A stretch of DNA of 64,000 nt from an uncultured Pelagibacteraceae bacterium (GTDB taxonomy: Bacteria > Pseudomonadota > Alphaproteobacteria > Pelagibacterales > Pelagibacteraceae): assembly GCA_902588965.1 (NCBI GenBank), contig CACIRD010000002.1, forward strand, positions 1-64,000, given 5' to 3'. Made by a program: the position numbers and the translations under genes. The notes under the pieces are model-generated. The model was not told where the DNA came from and made no database searches. It saw only the letters and a list, made by a program, of their open reading frames with translations. Positions 44,297-53,549 of this stretch are shown here, one piece after another; position 1 is the stretch's first letter, and each line of letters opens with the position of its first letter.

Positions 44297-44857
44297 TTAT
44301 ACTTTTTTTATATATTCAATAGTTCTTGTATCAATTATAATTTCATCTCCACTTTCTATAAATGGAGGTACTTGGATTTTAATCCCATTAATAAGCGTGG
44401 CTGGTTTAAAAGATGATGAAACCGTTTGACCCTTTAGAGCAGCATCTGTAGTTTCAATTTTGCACGTGACTTGATTGGGAAGCTGAACACTTAATGGACT
44501 TTCATTATAAAAACTTATAGTCACTTCTATATTTTCAGTAAGCAATTTGCCTTTTTCACCCACAACATTTTTTTTGATATTAATTTGCTCAAATGATTTG
44601 GGATCAATAAAATAATAAAAATCTACATCTTCATATGAGAAATTATATTTTATTTCTTCTAACGATGCTTTCTCGACACTATCATTTGATCTAAATCTTT
44701 CATTGAGCTTAGTATTTTTTAATAAGCTTTTCATTTCTACTTGTGCAAAAGCTCCTCCTTTTCCAGGCTTAACGTGTTGCGTTTTTAAAACCTCCCATAA
44801 ATCATTATTATGTTCTAGCAACATGCCAACCCTAATTTCATTTGCAGATATTTTCAT
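44297..44857 (-). CDS. efp: Elongation factor P
   Basis: The 186-residue three-domain protein relieves ribosome stalling at polyproline runs. The N-terminal KOW-like domain has the modification-loop sequence VKPGKGGAFAQ (residues 30-40) with the conserved lysine, and the C-terminal OB domain ends PPFIESGDEIIIDTRTIEYI. Length equals the family norm. It overlaps thiE by 4 bases (ATGA) on the minus strand. No epmA/epmB modification gene was seen in this window. Confidence 0.96.
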   Translation of the reverse strand: MKISANEIRVGMLLEHNNDLWEVLKTQHVKPGKGGAFAQVEMKSLLKNTKLNERFRSNDSVEKASLEEIKYNFSYEDVDFYYFIDPKSFEQINIKKNVVGEKGKLLTENIEVTISFYNESPLSVQLPNQVTCKIETTDAALKGQTVSSSFKPATLINGIKIQVPPFIESGDEIIIDTRTIEYIKKV

Positions 44858-45477
44858 ACTAATTTATTAATCGCATTAACTGGTTTATATTTTTTGTTGT
44901 TCCAAATGTAGCCTGAGATAGCTAAAAAGTTGGCTTTATGCAATAAAAGTTTTTTATAATTTGTATTTTTAATTCCGCCTATACATACTATAGGTATATT
45001 TGTAATTAATTTCGAATATTTTAATATTTTTAAATTTGCCCTATATTTAATTTTTTTTGTTTTTGATGAAAAAAAAGCTCCAATAGCAATATAGTCTGCT
45101 TTTTTTTTCATAGCTCCTTTAATTAAATCTTTGGAGTTATGGCAGGTTATTCCTATAATCTTATTTTTTAATATTTTCCTTGCTTTCATAAAAATCATAT
45201 CTTTTTGACCCAAATGACAACCATCGGCATTAATTTTTTTAGCAATTATCGGACTATCATTTATTATAAACTTAACATTATACTTCTTACAAATTTTCTG
45301 AATTTTTTTTCCAATTGAAATTATTTCGCTTTCTTCATTTTCTTTAAGTCTAAGCTGAAAAAAACTTACTTTATTAGTTTTTAAAACTTTATCTAAATCC
45401 TTATAAAAAAGTTTATCTTCAATTTTCTCAGGAGAAATTAAATAAATAAACTTTTTATTTATTTTATTTTTTTTCAA
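44854..45477 (-). CDS. thiE: Thiamine-phosphate synthase-like protein
   Basis: The 207-residue TIM-barrel protein joins the thiazole and pyrimidine moieties to thiamine phosphate in the ThiE/TenI family. Motifs are FFQLRLKE near 34-41, FIINDSPIIAKKINADGCHLGQKD near 75-98, IGITCHNSKDL near 113 and IVCIGGIKNTNYKKLL near 168. The start codon is TTG (45475-45477), 14 bases inside the end of fba, so translation is coupled. Some residues depart from classical ThiE (IGAFFSSKTKK), so a TenI-like regulator is a possible alternative. Confidence 0.85.
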   Translation of the reverse strand: MKKNKINKKFIYLISPEKIEDKLFYKDLDKVLKTNKVSFFQLRLKENEESEIISIGKKIQKICKKYNVKFIINDSPIIAKKINADGCHLGQKDMIFMKARKILKNKIIGITCHNSKDLIKGAMKKKADYIAIGAFFSSKTKKIKYRANLKILKYSKLITNIPIVCIGGIKNTNYKKLLLHKANFLAISGYIWNNKKYKPVNAINKLV

Positions 45478-46474
45478 TATCTTCTGACCACTTGCCTATA
45501 GATGCCAATGAGCACATTTTTGCTCTATGAGAGAATACAGCTTGGGTACCTTTAATATCATTAATGTTTTTTGACCAAAATTTTAAAGCACTTTGCTGGA
45601 GTGCTCTACCGTAGGAGTAACTTAAAATAAAACTTGTATCATTCATTAAATTTATTCTATTTAAATTTTTTGTAGCTTCTATCTCCGTTTGCCCCCCTGA
45701 AAGAAAAGCTATTCCAGGAACTTCAGATGGAACTGAAACTTTTAAACACTTTAAAGTTAATTCTGCAATTTTAGAGTCTTCAATTTTATTTTTATTAGAA
45801 GATCCTGGTAAGATCATATTGGGTTTTAATATTGTTCCTTTCAATTCGACCTTATGTTTAATTAATTCCTCAAAACATTTTTTTATTACTTCTGAAGTTT
45901 TATTAAAACATTCTTCAGCGCTATGGTTTCCATCCATTAAAACTTCGGGCTCTACAATTGGAACCATTCCACTTTCTTGAACTAAAGCAGAGTATCTTGC
46001 TAATGCATGTGCATTTGAATAAATTGAAAGTTTACTAGGATAATCATTTGAAATTTTATATACCGCTCTCCATTTAGTAAATCTTGCTCCTAGCTTGTAA
46101 TATTCTTTCAATCTTTCTCTTAAACCATCTAGTCCTTCTGTTATTTTTTCTTCAGGAGAACCTGCCAAAATTTTTGCTCCTGTATCTACTTTTATTCCTG
46201 GAATAGCCCCAGATGATGAAATTAATTCTGGTATAGTTTTTTTAGAGTTTGAGTTTTGTTTAATTGTTTCATCATACAAAATTACGCCACCTATACATTT
46301 TTTCATACTTTCAGATGAAAAAAGTGTTTCTCTAAATAGCAACCTTTTTTCTTTAGTTGATTCAACATTTACAGACTCAAGTCTTTTGGTCATTGTTCCT
46401 GTACTTTCATCTGCGGCCAGGATACCTTTTCCATTCGATAAAATTTTTAATGCAATATTATTTAATTCAGACAT
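45464..46474 (-). CDS. fba: Class I fructose-bisphosphate aldolase
   Basis: The 336-residue Schiff-base aldolase has GKGILAADESTGTM (residues 14-27), GVILYDETI near 63, the active Lys in GTILKPNMILPGS near 213-225, and FLSGGQTEIEAT near 257. It cleaves or forms fructose-1,6-bisphosphate. The class I (Lys) type is typical of eukaryotes and of some marine alphaproteobacteria; no class II enzyme is seen. It overlaps pgk by 8 bases and thiE by 14, fixing it within one operon. Confidence 0.93.
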   Translation of the reverse strand: MSELNNIALKILSNGKGILAADESTGTMTKRLESVNVESTKEKRLLFRETLFSSESMKKCIGGVILYDETIKQNSNSKKTIPELISSSGAIPGIKVDTGAKILAGSPEEKITEGLDGLRERLKEYYKLGARFTKWRAVYKISNDYPSKLSIYSNAHALARYSALVQESGMVPIVEPEVLMDGNHSAEECFNKTSEVIKKCFEELIKHKVELKGTILKPNMILPGSSNKNKIEDSKIAELTLKCLKVSVPSEVPGIAFLSGGQTEIEATKNLNRINLMNDTSFILSYSYGRALQQSALKFWSKNINDIKGTQAVFSHRAKMCSLASIGKWSEDIEKK

Positions 46475-47657
46475 TTTGATTTAATGCTTTTATAGCAGGT
46501 AGAGTTTTTCCTTCAAGATATTCTAGAAAAGCTCCACCAGCAGTTGAAACGAAAGTAAATGAATCAAATTTTTTAAATTTATTTATTGCAGCTACTGTCT
46601 CTCCCCCTCCGGCTACAGAGAAAATTTTGTCATTCTTTGTTTTTTTAGAAATTAATTCCAATATTCTCTTTGTTCCATTTTGAAAATTTGGATTTTCAAA
46701 ATATCCTGCAGGACCATTCCACAGTATAGTTTTAGAGTTGTTAACAATTTTTTCAATCGATGATATTGTCTTGGTTCCAATATCTAATATCATTTCATTT
46801 TCTTCTATCTGATTTATATTTTTTTCTTTTCCAATTCCATCTAAACTTTTTGATACGATGACATCTTTAGGTATAGTGATTTCACAATTATATTTTTTTG
46901 AATTTTTTATAATTTCTTTAATTAAAGGACCACATTCATATTCACATATTGATTTTCCTATATTAATACCAGTATGTTTTAGCATTGTATTGGCCATCCC
47001 GCCCACAATTACAATATTATTAAATTTTTTTATTAGATTATTAATAATTTTAATTTTTGTCGAAATTTTTGAGCCTCCAATTATAAGTGAAACCGGCTTT
47101 TCAATTTCCGCAGTTATTTTTTCTAAAGCACTAATTTCCTCAGTAATTTGTAGTCCAAAATATGAGGGAATATATTTGGTGATTCCTTCAACAGAAGAGT
47201 GCGATCTATGAGAACAAGAGAAAGCATCATTTATATAAACATCTCCTAAATCCGATATTTTTTTTGAAAATTCACTATCATTTAATTCTTCACCTTCATT
47301 AAATCGAATATTTTCTAGCATGATAATAGAGCTATTTGAAATTTTGTTTATTTCTAAGGCTGTATTTTCGTTTATAATATCTTCGTTAAATAAAATTTCT
47401 TTATTTAATAAAGAAGATAATTTTTCCGAAATAGGTTTTAAGGACATTTCTTTAATCACCTTTCCTTTTGGTCTTCCGATATGAGATATAATTATAATTT
47501 TAGCTTGTTTTTCCAATAAAAGATTTATTGTTGGTATTATTTTTTTTATTCTTGAAATTTCGGTTATCGCCCCATTTTTCATTGGAACGTTTAAATCGAC
47601 TCTTAATAGTACTTTTTTCCCTTTAAGATTAAGATTTTTATTTAAAATATTTTTCAT
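46467..47657 (-). CDS. pgk: Phosphoglycerate kinase
   Basis: The 396-residue two-domain kinase has VLLRVDLNVPMK (16-27), IISHIGRPKG near 54, LENIRFNEGEE near 111, GGSKISTKIK near 190 and the nucleotide-binding WNGPAGYFE near 308 and VAGGGETVAAI near 345. It interconverts 1,3-bisphosphoglycerate and 3-phosphoglycerate with ADP/ATP. Length equals the family norm. It lies 7 bases after gap and overlaps fba. Confidence 0.96.
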   Translation of the reverse strand: MKNILNKNLNLKGKKVLLRVDLNVPMKNGAITEISRIKKIIPTINLLLEKQAKIIIISHIGRPKGKVIKEMSLKPISEKLSSLLNKEILFNEDIINENTALEINKISNSSIIMLENIRFNEGEELNDSEFSKKISDLGDVYINDAFSCSHRSHSSVEGITKYIPSYFGLQITEEISALEKITAEIEKPVSLIIGGSKISTKIKIINNLIKKFNNIVIVGGMANTMLKHTGINIGKSICEYECGPLIKEIIKNSKKYNCEITIPKDVIVSKSLDGIGKEKNINQIEENEMILDIGTKTISSIEKIVNNSKTILWNGPAGYFENPNFQNGTKRILELISKKTKNDKIFSVAGGGETVAAINKFKKFDSFTFVSTAGGAFLEYLEGKTLPAIKALNQNV

Positions 47658-47664
47658 AAAAAAA

Positions 47665-48669
47665 TTAAATTTTATGAATATATTTTACTAAATCGCACAT
47701 TCTGTTTGAAAAGCCCCATTCATTATCATACCAGGCGGATATTTTACCCATATTTTTTCCAACTACAGAAGTCAGTGATGCATCGATAATTGCTGAAAAT
47801 GAGTTGTGGTTAAAATCAACTGATACTAATTTTTCTTTTGTAATATCTAAAACACCTTTTAATGATTTTTTAGATTCATCTGAAAAGCTTTTGTTAATTT
47901 TTTTAACAGATAAATCTTTTTTAGTACAAAATACTAATTCAACTAAAGATACATTCGGCGTTGGAACTCTCATGGCAACACCTTCCAACTTACCTTTTAA
48001 TGAAGGAATAATATCTCCTATTGCTTTTGAGGCACCTGTGGAAGTGGGGACAATTGATTGACTAGCAGATCTTGCTCTTCTCGGATCTTTATGAGAATTA
48101 TCTAATATTCGTTGATCAGTTGTAAAAGCATGAATGGTAGTCATAAAACCCTTTTCAATTTGGTAGTTGTTATTAAGAACATTAACTACAGGTGCTAAAC
48201 AATTAGTAGTGCATGAAGCCGCAGAAATAATTTTATCATCCTTTTTTAATTTATTTTCATTAACACCATAAACTATAGTTTTATCTGCATTTTTACATGG
48301 TGCAGAGACAATTACTTTTTTAGCTCCATTTTTTAGATGAGGTAAAAGTTTTTCTTTTGAGTTGAATTTTCCAGTACATTCAAAAACATAATCAACATCA
48401 TATTTTTTCCAGTTTATATTTTCAATATTTGTTTCTTGGGAGAAAGAAATTTTTTGTTTTCCTATTGTGATATTTTTATTATCAAATTTAATTAGAGAAT
48501 TAAATCTACCATGTATTGAATCATACCTAAGTAAATTTGAGCTAACTTCAGAACTGGTTCTATTATTGATATGTTTTATTTCAATATTGTTATATTTGCC
48601 TTCAACAATTGATCTAATAACCATTCTTCCAATTCTACCAAGTCCATTAATACCTATTTTTATTTTCAT
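47665..48669 (-). CDS. gap: Glyceraldehyde-3-phosphate dehydrogenase
   Basis: The 334-residue enzyme has GINGLGRIGRMVIRS (residues 5-19), SAASCTTNCLAPV (catalytic Cys near 153), TIHAFTTDQRILDN near 178, RRARSASQSIVPTSTGA near 197 and WYDNEWGFSNRM near 312. It catalyses NAD(P)-linked oxidation of glyceraldehyde-3-phosphate. It overlaps tkt by 4 bases and precedes pgk by 7, giving the tkt-gap-pgk-fba order typical of carbon-cycle operons. Confidence 0.96.
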   Translation of the reverse strand: MKIKIGINGLGRIGRMVIRSIVEGKYNNIEIKHINNRTSSEVSSNLLRYDSIHGRFNSLIKFDNKNITIGKQKISFSQETNIENINWKKYDVDYVFECTGKFNSKEKLLPHLKNGAKKVIVSAPCKNADKTIVYGVNENKLKKDDKIISAASCTTNCLAPVVNVLNNNYQIEKGFMTTIHAFTTDQRILDNSHKDPRRARSASQSIVPTSTGASKAIGDIIPSLKGKLEGVAMRVPTPNVSLVELVFCTKKDLSVKKINKSFSDESKKSLKGVLDITKEKLVSVDFNHNSFSAIIDASLTSVVGKNMGKISAWYDNEWGFSNRMCDLVKYIHKI

Positions 48670-50669
48670 ATTTTTTTTTTAATTTCTTTTACAATGTTAT
48701 CTATGTTTAAACCAAAGTGATTATAAACATCTTTGTAAGGAGCACTTCTTCCAAAATCACTAATACCAAAATTCATTCCATTAGAGCCTGTATATTTTTT
48801 CCAAAATTCAGTTTCAGATGCTTCGATAGAAACTACAAGTCCTGTTTCGTATAAAATTTGTTTTTTGTAATTTTCATCTTGTTTGTCAAATAATTCTTGA
48901 CATGGCATTGATATAACTTTTGAATAGATATTTTCTGTGGCTAATTTATGGCTAACTTCACATGCTAAACTAGTTTCAGACCCACTGGACAATAATATTA
49001 GTTTAATGTTATCTCCAGTTCTCATAACTTCATATGCTCCTTTAGAGCACTTATTTATTTTACTATATTCTTTTCTAACAGGGTTTATTTTTTGTCTAGA
49101 CAAAGCAATCACACTTGGCGATTTAATACTTTCAAGTGCTAATTGCCAACACTCAAAAGTTTCAATTGTATCTGCAGGTCTAAAAACATTTAAATTAGGT
49201 ATTGATCTTAAACTGGCTAATTGCTCAATTGGCTGATGAGTTGGACCATCTTCTCCAAGTCCAATCGAGTCATGGGTAAAAATATAAATTATTCTTTGCA
49301 TCATCATCGCAGCCAATCTAATTGATGGTTTGCAATAATCACTAAAGATTAAAAATGTTCCACCATAAGGTATTAAGCCACTATGCAAAGACAAACCATT
49401 CATAATACCACACATTGCGTGTTCTCTTACTCCGTAATGAATATAATTTCCTTTAAAATTTCCTGGTTTAATTATTTCATGTTTTTTAGTTTTAGTATTA
49501 TTCGAACCAGCCAAGTCAGCTGATCCCCCAATTAAGTTTGGTAAAGATGTAATTAATTCTAAAAACATTTCAGATGATTTTCTTGTTGCAATAGGACTCA
49601 AGTTTTTTAAATAGTTTTTTATTACTTTTTCAATTGATTGATTAATTTGATCCTTATGATTTTTAAAACCAGGAGGATAATTGTTTTTAAAATTTCTTGT
49701 TAATGACCATCCCAACCAACCAAGTTTTTTTATTATTTTTTGATATTTAACTTCATACTTTTCAGCATTTGCAGATGCTTTTTCGCCAATTTTTTTCCAC
49801 TCTTTTTTGATTTCGTTTGGAATTTCGAAAGGTTTATAATCCCACTTTAGTTTTTTTCTAACCAAATTAATTTCTTCCTCCCCGAGTGGACTTCCATGAG
49901 ATGATGCCTTTCCACCTTTATTAGGAGAACCATAGCCAATTGTTGTTTTACATGAAATTGCAAAAGGTTTTTTTGCTTTTTGCGCTTTTCTAAGTGCTTT
50001 AAAAATTTGTTTTTCATCATGTCCATTTATATCTAGATAATCCCAGCCATAGCTTTCAAATCTTTTTTTTGTATTATCAGATACAGCCAGGTTAGTTGGT
50101 CCATCTATTGATATTGAATTATTATCAAACAATAAAATAAGATTTTTTAATTTAAGATGACCTGCAAAACTTAATGCTTCATGACTAATTCCCTCCATTA
50201 AACATCCATCCCCTGCCAAAACGTAAGTCTTATGATTTATAATTTCTTTACCTACTTTATTTTTTAAAATTTCTTCTGCTAACGCAAAACCAACAGCATT
50301 AGCTATTCCTTGACCTAGTGGACCAGTTGTCGTTTCAATTCCAGATCCTAGGTGATATTCAGGATGTCCTGCGCAAATCGAGTTTAGTTGCCTGAAATTT
50401 TTTATGTCTTCTAAAGAAATACTTTTATATCCTGTAAGATAAAGTAAAGAATAAAGTAGCATTGAACCATGGCCTGCAGAAAGAACGAATCTGTCACGAT
50501 TTAACCAATTAGGATTTTTTGGATTAAATTTAAGGAAATTTTTAAAAAGTACAGTTGCAACGTCAGCCATTCCCATTGGCATACCTGGATGTCCAGATTT
50601 CGCATTTTCTACAGCATCAATAGAAAGAAACCTTATAGCATTAGCTAAATCTTTATGTTGTATGCTCAA
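48666..50669 (-). CDS. tkt: Transketolase
   Basis: The 667-residue thiamine-diphosphate enzyme moves two-carbon units between sugar phosphates. Motifs are NAKSGHPGMPMGMA near 18-31, GPLGQGIANAVGFALAE near 113-129, the ThDP/Mg site AGDGCLMEGIS near 152, HGSPLGEEE near 256, and IGLGEDGPTHQPIEQL near 466-481. The start codon is TTG (50667-50669), supported by an AGGA sequence 6 bases upstream on the minus strand. It is the first gene of the long minus-strand run and diverges from the DUF4164-like gene across a 54-base spacer. Confidence 0.95.
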   Translation of the reverse strand: MSIQHKDLANAIRFLSIDAVENAKSGHPGMPMGMADVATVLFKNFLKFNPKNPNWLNRDRFVLSAGHGSMLLYSLLYLTGYKSISLEDIKNFRQLNSICAGHPEYHLGSGIETTTGPLGQGIANAVGFALAEEILKNKVGKEIINHKTYVLAGDGCLMEGISHEALSFAGHLKLKNLILLFDNNSISIDGPTNLAVSDNTKKRFESYGWDYLDINGHDEKQIFKALRKAQKAKKPFAISCKTTIGYGSPNKGGKASSHGSPLGEEEINLVRKKLKWDYKPFEIPNEIKKEWKKIGEKASANAEKYEVKYQKIIKKLGWLGWSLTRNFKNNYPPGFKNHKDQINQSIEKVIKNYLKNLSPIATRKSSEMFLELITSLPNLIGGSADLAGSNNTKTKKHEIIKPGNFKGNYIHYGVREHAMCGIMNGLSLHSGLIPYGGTFLIFSDYCKPSIRLAAMMMQRIIYIFTHDSIGLGEDGPTHQPIEQLASLRSIPNLNVFRPADTIETFECWQLALESIKSPSVIALSRQKINPVRKEYSKINKCSKGAYEVMRTGDNIKLILLSSGSETSLACEVSHKLATENIYSKVISMPCQELFDKQDENYKKQILYETGLVVSIEASETEFWKKYTGSNGMNFGISDFGRSAPYKDVYNHFGLNIDNIVKEIKKKI

Positions 50670-50723
50670 TTTTTATCCTATCTAGACTAAGAAGACTCAA
50701 TTTAATATTATAGTTATATATAT

Positions 50724-51038
50724 ATGAAAACTTTTGATGAAAAAGAAAAAAAACTTAGTCTTGCGCTTGAGAAATTAAAAAGCTTAGATATTGTAAATCC
50801 CAAATTAAAAGAACATACAAAATATTTGGACAATCAAAAAAATCAATTAGAAATTGAAAAGCAAGCTTTAGAAGAAAAGTATAGATTATTGAGTTCTGAT
50901 CACAATATTCTTAAACAAAAGATTAAAGAACGGAATTTATTGCAAAAAAATAAAGAATTAAAATTTAATGAAAAAATTGATGAATTAAATCAAGAAACAG
51001 ATACTTTATTGGAAGAAATAGATAAATGGCAAATGTAA
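50724..51038 (+). CDS. Coiled-coil protein, DUF4164-like
   Basis: The 104-residue, highly charged protein is predicted to be almost entirely alpha-helical coiled coil (alternating Lys/Glu with Leu heptads from about residue 5 to 100). Alphaproteobacteria commonly encode a small DUF4164 coiled-coil protein between transketolase and zapA, and this gene sits in exactly that place. It overlaps zapA by 13 bases. A cell-division role is suggested by position only. Confidence 0.7.
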   Translation: MKTFDEKEKKLSLALEKLKSLDIVNPKLKEHTKYLDNQKNQLEIEKQALEEKYRLLSSDHNILKQKIKERNLLQKNKELKFNEKIDELNQETDTLLEEIDKWQM

Positions 51039-51472
51039 ATATAAAATTTAACGGCAAAGAGTTCCTTTTATCATGTGATGATGGTCAAGAAGATCATTTA
51101 GAGGAATTAGCTTTACATTTAAACAAAAAATTCGAGGAACTCAAATCAGATTTGGGAAATATTGGTGAAAATAAACTTTTACTGATTTCATCTATTAAAG
51201 TAATGGATGAATATTTTGAGACAAAAAAAAAAATAAATGAAAAAAAAAACGAATTAGAAAAAATTAAAAGTAAATTTTTAGAGTTAAAAAAATTAGTTTA
51301 TGATTATAAAGATGATAAAGAAGATGAGATAAAAAAATTAATTGAATCTCAAAATGACTTAAAAAACGAAATTGAAAGTGCCAAAAATTCATATGAAAAA
51401 ATTATTGAAGATACCACGAACCAAATTGACGAGTTTGTTGAAAAAGTCAATCTAGAAAATTCTGTGCAATAA
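51026..51472 (+). CDS. zapA: Cell division protein ZapA
   Basis: The 148-residue protein has an N-terminal ZapA globular domain (NVNIKFNGKEFLLSCDDGQEDHLEELA near 3-29, then LNKKFEELKSDLG) and a long C-terminal coiled coil (about 60-145). ZapA binds FtsZ and promotes bundling of Z-ring filaments at mid-cell. The coiled coil is longer than in the 110-residue enterobacterial protein. It overlaps the upstream coiled-coil gene and is followed by ygfA after 3 bases. No room is left for the 6S RNA gene that lies here in many proteobacteria. Confidence 0.87.
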   Translation: MANVNIKFNGKEFLLSCDDGQEDHLEELALHLNKKFEELKSDLGNIGENKLLLISSIKVMDEYFETKKKINEKKNELEKIKSKFLELKKLVYDYKDDKEDEIKKLIESQNDLKNEIESAKNSYEKIIEDTTNQIDEFVEKVNLENSVQ

Positions 51473-51475
51473 ATT

Positions 51476-52018
51476 GTGCTAAAAAATCAAATCAGAAAAA
51501 AAATTTTAAGATTTAGAAAAATTAAAAATTCTCAAAATAAACAACCTAAAATAAATGAAATTTTTAAAATATTAAAAAAACTAAAAATAAAAAAAAAAAT
51601 TATTGGTTGTTATTTACCAGTTAATTATGAAATGGATACAAAAGAATTAATGAAAAAATTAATAACACGTGGCTATATTATATCTTTGCCTGTTATAGAA
51701 AAAAATTCAAAAATGAATTTTTATCTTTGGGAATTTGATCATCCTTTATATCTTAATAAGTTTGGAATTCCTGAGCCAAAGAAAGATAAAAAAGTAGTTC
51801 CAAATATACTTATAATACCACTGGTAGCTTTTGACAAACATTTAAATCGTTTAGGTTATGGAGGTGGCTATTATGATCGATTATTAAAAAAAATGGAAAA
51901 TAATAAATTATTAAAAATTGGATTAGCTTTTTCATATCAAAAAGTAAAAAAATTGCCTGTTGGTATCTATGATAAAAAATTAGATTATGTCATTACAGAA
52001 AAGGGACTATTTAAATGA
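51476..52018 (+). CDS. ygfA: 5-formyltetrahydrofolate cyclo-ligase
   Basis: The 180-residue protein converts 5-formyl-THF to 5,10-methenyl-THF using ATP. It has an N-terminal basic helix (KNQIRKKILRFRK), GCYLPVNYEMDT near 42, and the signature FDKHLNRLGYGGGYYDRLLKK near 121-141. The start codon is GTG (51476-51478). Its stop overlaps the ATG of the ymdB-like gene (ATGA), so they are coupled. Length is slightly under the usual 190. Confidence 0.93.
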   Translation: MLKNQIRKKILRFRKIKNSQNKQPKINEIFKILKKLKIKKKIIGCYLPVNYEMDTKELMKKLITRGYIISLPVIEKNSKMNFYLWEFDHPLYLNKFGIPEPKKDKKVVPNILIIPLVAFDKHLNRLGYGGGYYDRLLKKMENNKLLKIGLAFSYQKVKKLPVGIYDKKLDYVITEKGLFK

Positions 52019-52818
52019 GAATTTTATTCTTAGGAGATGTTGTCGGACCACCTGGTTTAAGTGCAATTAGAAAAAATCTCAAAGATCAAATAAATGTAAA
52101 TAAGATTGATTTTGTAATTATTAATGGAGAAAATGCAGCTGACTCTGGTGTAGGAATAACTGAAAAAATTTCAAATGTTTTTTTTGAATGTGGTGCAGAT
52201 GTAATTACAACTGGAAACCATGTTTGGGATCAAAAAGAAACTGCAGAACATATCAGTAAAGAGAGTAGATTACTAAGACCTTTCAATTTAACGAGCCCAT
52301 CACCTGGAAAAGGTTTCGAAGTCTTTAAATCAAAAAATGGTTTTAGGGTTGCAGTTTTAAACTTAATGGGAAATGTCTTTATGAAGAAGTGTGATAATGT
52401 TTTTGAAATATCTAAAAATTTTATTACAAAAAATAAATTAAAAAAAGATTTTGATTTTCTAGTAGTTGATTTTCACGGAGAAATCACGAGTGAAAAAATG
52501 GCAATCGGACATTTATTTGATGGAAAGGCTTCCTTAGTTGTTGGTACCCATACACATGTTCCAACAAATGATGCAAGAATATTAAGTTTTGGTACTGCCT
52601 ATCAAACTGATGCTGGCATGTGTGGTGATTATAATTCAGTAATTGGCATGAATAAGGAAAATTCTTTAAATAAATTTTTGAAAAAAGATCATAAAAAACA
52701 TTTTCCATCTGAAGGAAACGCAAGCTTATCTGGTGTTATTGTAAATTGCGATCCCAATACAGGTTTGGCAAAAGATATTAAATCATTTATTTTTGGTGGA
52801 GATTTAAAAAATACTTAA
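52015..52818 (+). CDS. YmdB-family metallophosphoesterase (TIGR00282)
   Basis: The 267-residue protein carries the dinuclear-metal phosphoesterase motifs LFLGDVVGPPG (4-14), NGENAADSGVGIT near 40, ITTGNHVWDQKE near 63-74 and GTHTHVPTNDARIL near 177-190, then TDAGMCGD. The family (YmdB of Bacillus) hydrolyses cyclic nucleotides and influences developmental choices. It overlaps ygfA by 4 bases and is followed by yebC after 8. Function in this organism is not known. Confidence 0.9.
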   Translation: MRILFLGDVVGPPGLSAIRKNLKDQINVNKIDFVIINGENAADSGVGITEKISNVFFECGADVITTGNHVWDQKETAEHISKESRLLRPFNLTSPSPGKGFEVFKSKNGFRVAVLNLMGNVFMKKCDNVFEISKNFITKNKLKKDFDFLVVDFHGEITSEKMAIGHLFDGKASLVVGTHTHVPTNDARILSFGTAYQTDAGMCGDYNSVIGMNKENSLNKFLKKDHKKHFPSEGNASLSGVIVNCDPNTGLAKDIKSFIFGGDLKNT

Positions 52819-52826
52819 TTAAATTT

Positions 52827-53549
52827 ATGGCTGGACATTCTCACTGGGCAGGAATCAAACATAAAAAAGGAAGGGCCGATAAACAAAAATCCAAAACTTT
52901 TTCAAAACTCTCTAAAGAAATTACAGTTGCTGCTAGGCTTGGAGATAAAGACCCCGATATAAACCCCAGACTACGCTCAGCAATTCAAGCAGCTAGATCA
53001 GCAAACATGCCAAAAGATAATATTAAAAGAGCTATTAACAAATCCTCGATTAATAGTGGAGAAGACTATGAAAGCATTAGGTATGAAGGATTTGGTCCAG
53101 ACAAAATTGCAGTTATAATTGAAACTCTTACTAATAACAAAAATAGAACAGCATCAAACATAAGAACAATTTTTCAAAAAAATGGAGGAAATCTTGGTAC
53201 CCTTGGGTCTGCTTCTCACAATTTTAACCAAAAAGGAATAATAAAAATAGATAAAAAAGAGATTTCAGAGGATCAAATATTTGAATTAGCAATCGAAGCT
53301 GGTGCAGACGAGTGTTTTACAAGAGAAGAAACATATGAAATTCATTGTGAAAAGAGCAATATTTATATTGTTAAAAAAAAGTTAGAAACTTTAATTAACA
53401 ACTTTATTTCAACAGAAATTGAATGGGTACCTATTAATAACGTTGAAATATCAAAGGATAAATTCGAAATAGCTAATGATTTTTTGGAAACATTAGATAA
53501 TGATGAAGATGTGCAAAATATTTATACAAATTTAAAAATAAAAGATTAA
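52827..53549 (+). CDS. yebC: YebC/PmpR-family transcriptional/translational regulator
   Basis: The 240-residue three-domain protein has the opening MAGHSHWAGIKHKKGRADKQ, RSANMPKDNIKRAI near 54-67, YEGFGPDKIAVIIETLTNNKNRT near 84-106 and GSLGTLG-like GNLGTLGSASHNF. These are invariant in YebC. Members bind DNA or relieve ribosome stalling. Placement before a Holliday-junction nuclease gene (1-base overlap, TAATG) is the classic yebC-ruvC order. Confidence 0.95.
   Translation: MAGHSHWAGIKHKKGRADKQKSKTFSKLSKEITVAARLGDKDPDINPRLRSAIQAARSANMPKDNIKRAINKSSINSGEDYESIRYEGFGPDKIAVIIETLTNNKNRTASNIRTIFQKNGGNLGTLGSASHNFNQKGIIKIDKKEISEDQIFELAIEAGADECFTREETYEIHCEKSNIYIVKKKLETLINNFISTEIEWVPINNVEISKDKFEIANDFLETLDNDEDVQNIYTNLKIKD

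Noticed and set aside
46858-47211. 117-codon plus-strand frame opposite pgk
   Set aside because: It lies wholly inside pgk, has no recognisable motif, and is a product of the complementary strand of a conserved gene.
51472-51476. Possible 6S RNA between zapA and ygfA
   Set aside because: 6S RNA often lies here in proteobacteria, but only 3 bases separate the two genes; it must be elsewhere or absent.
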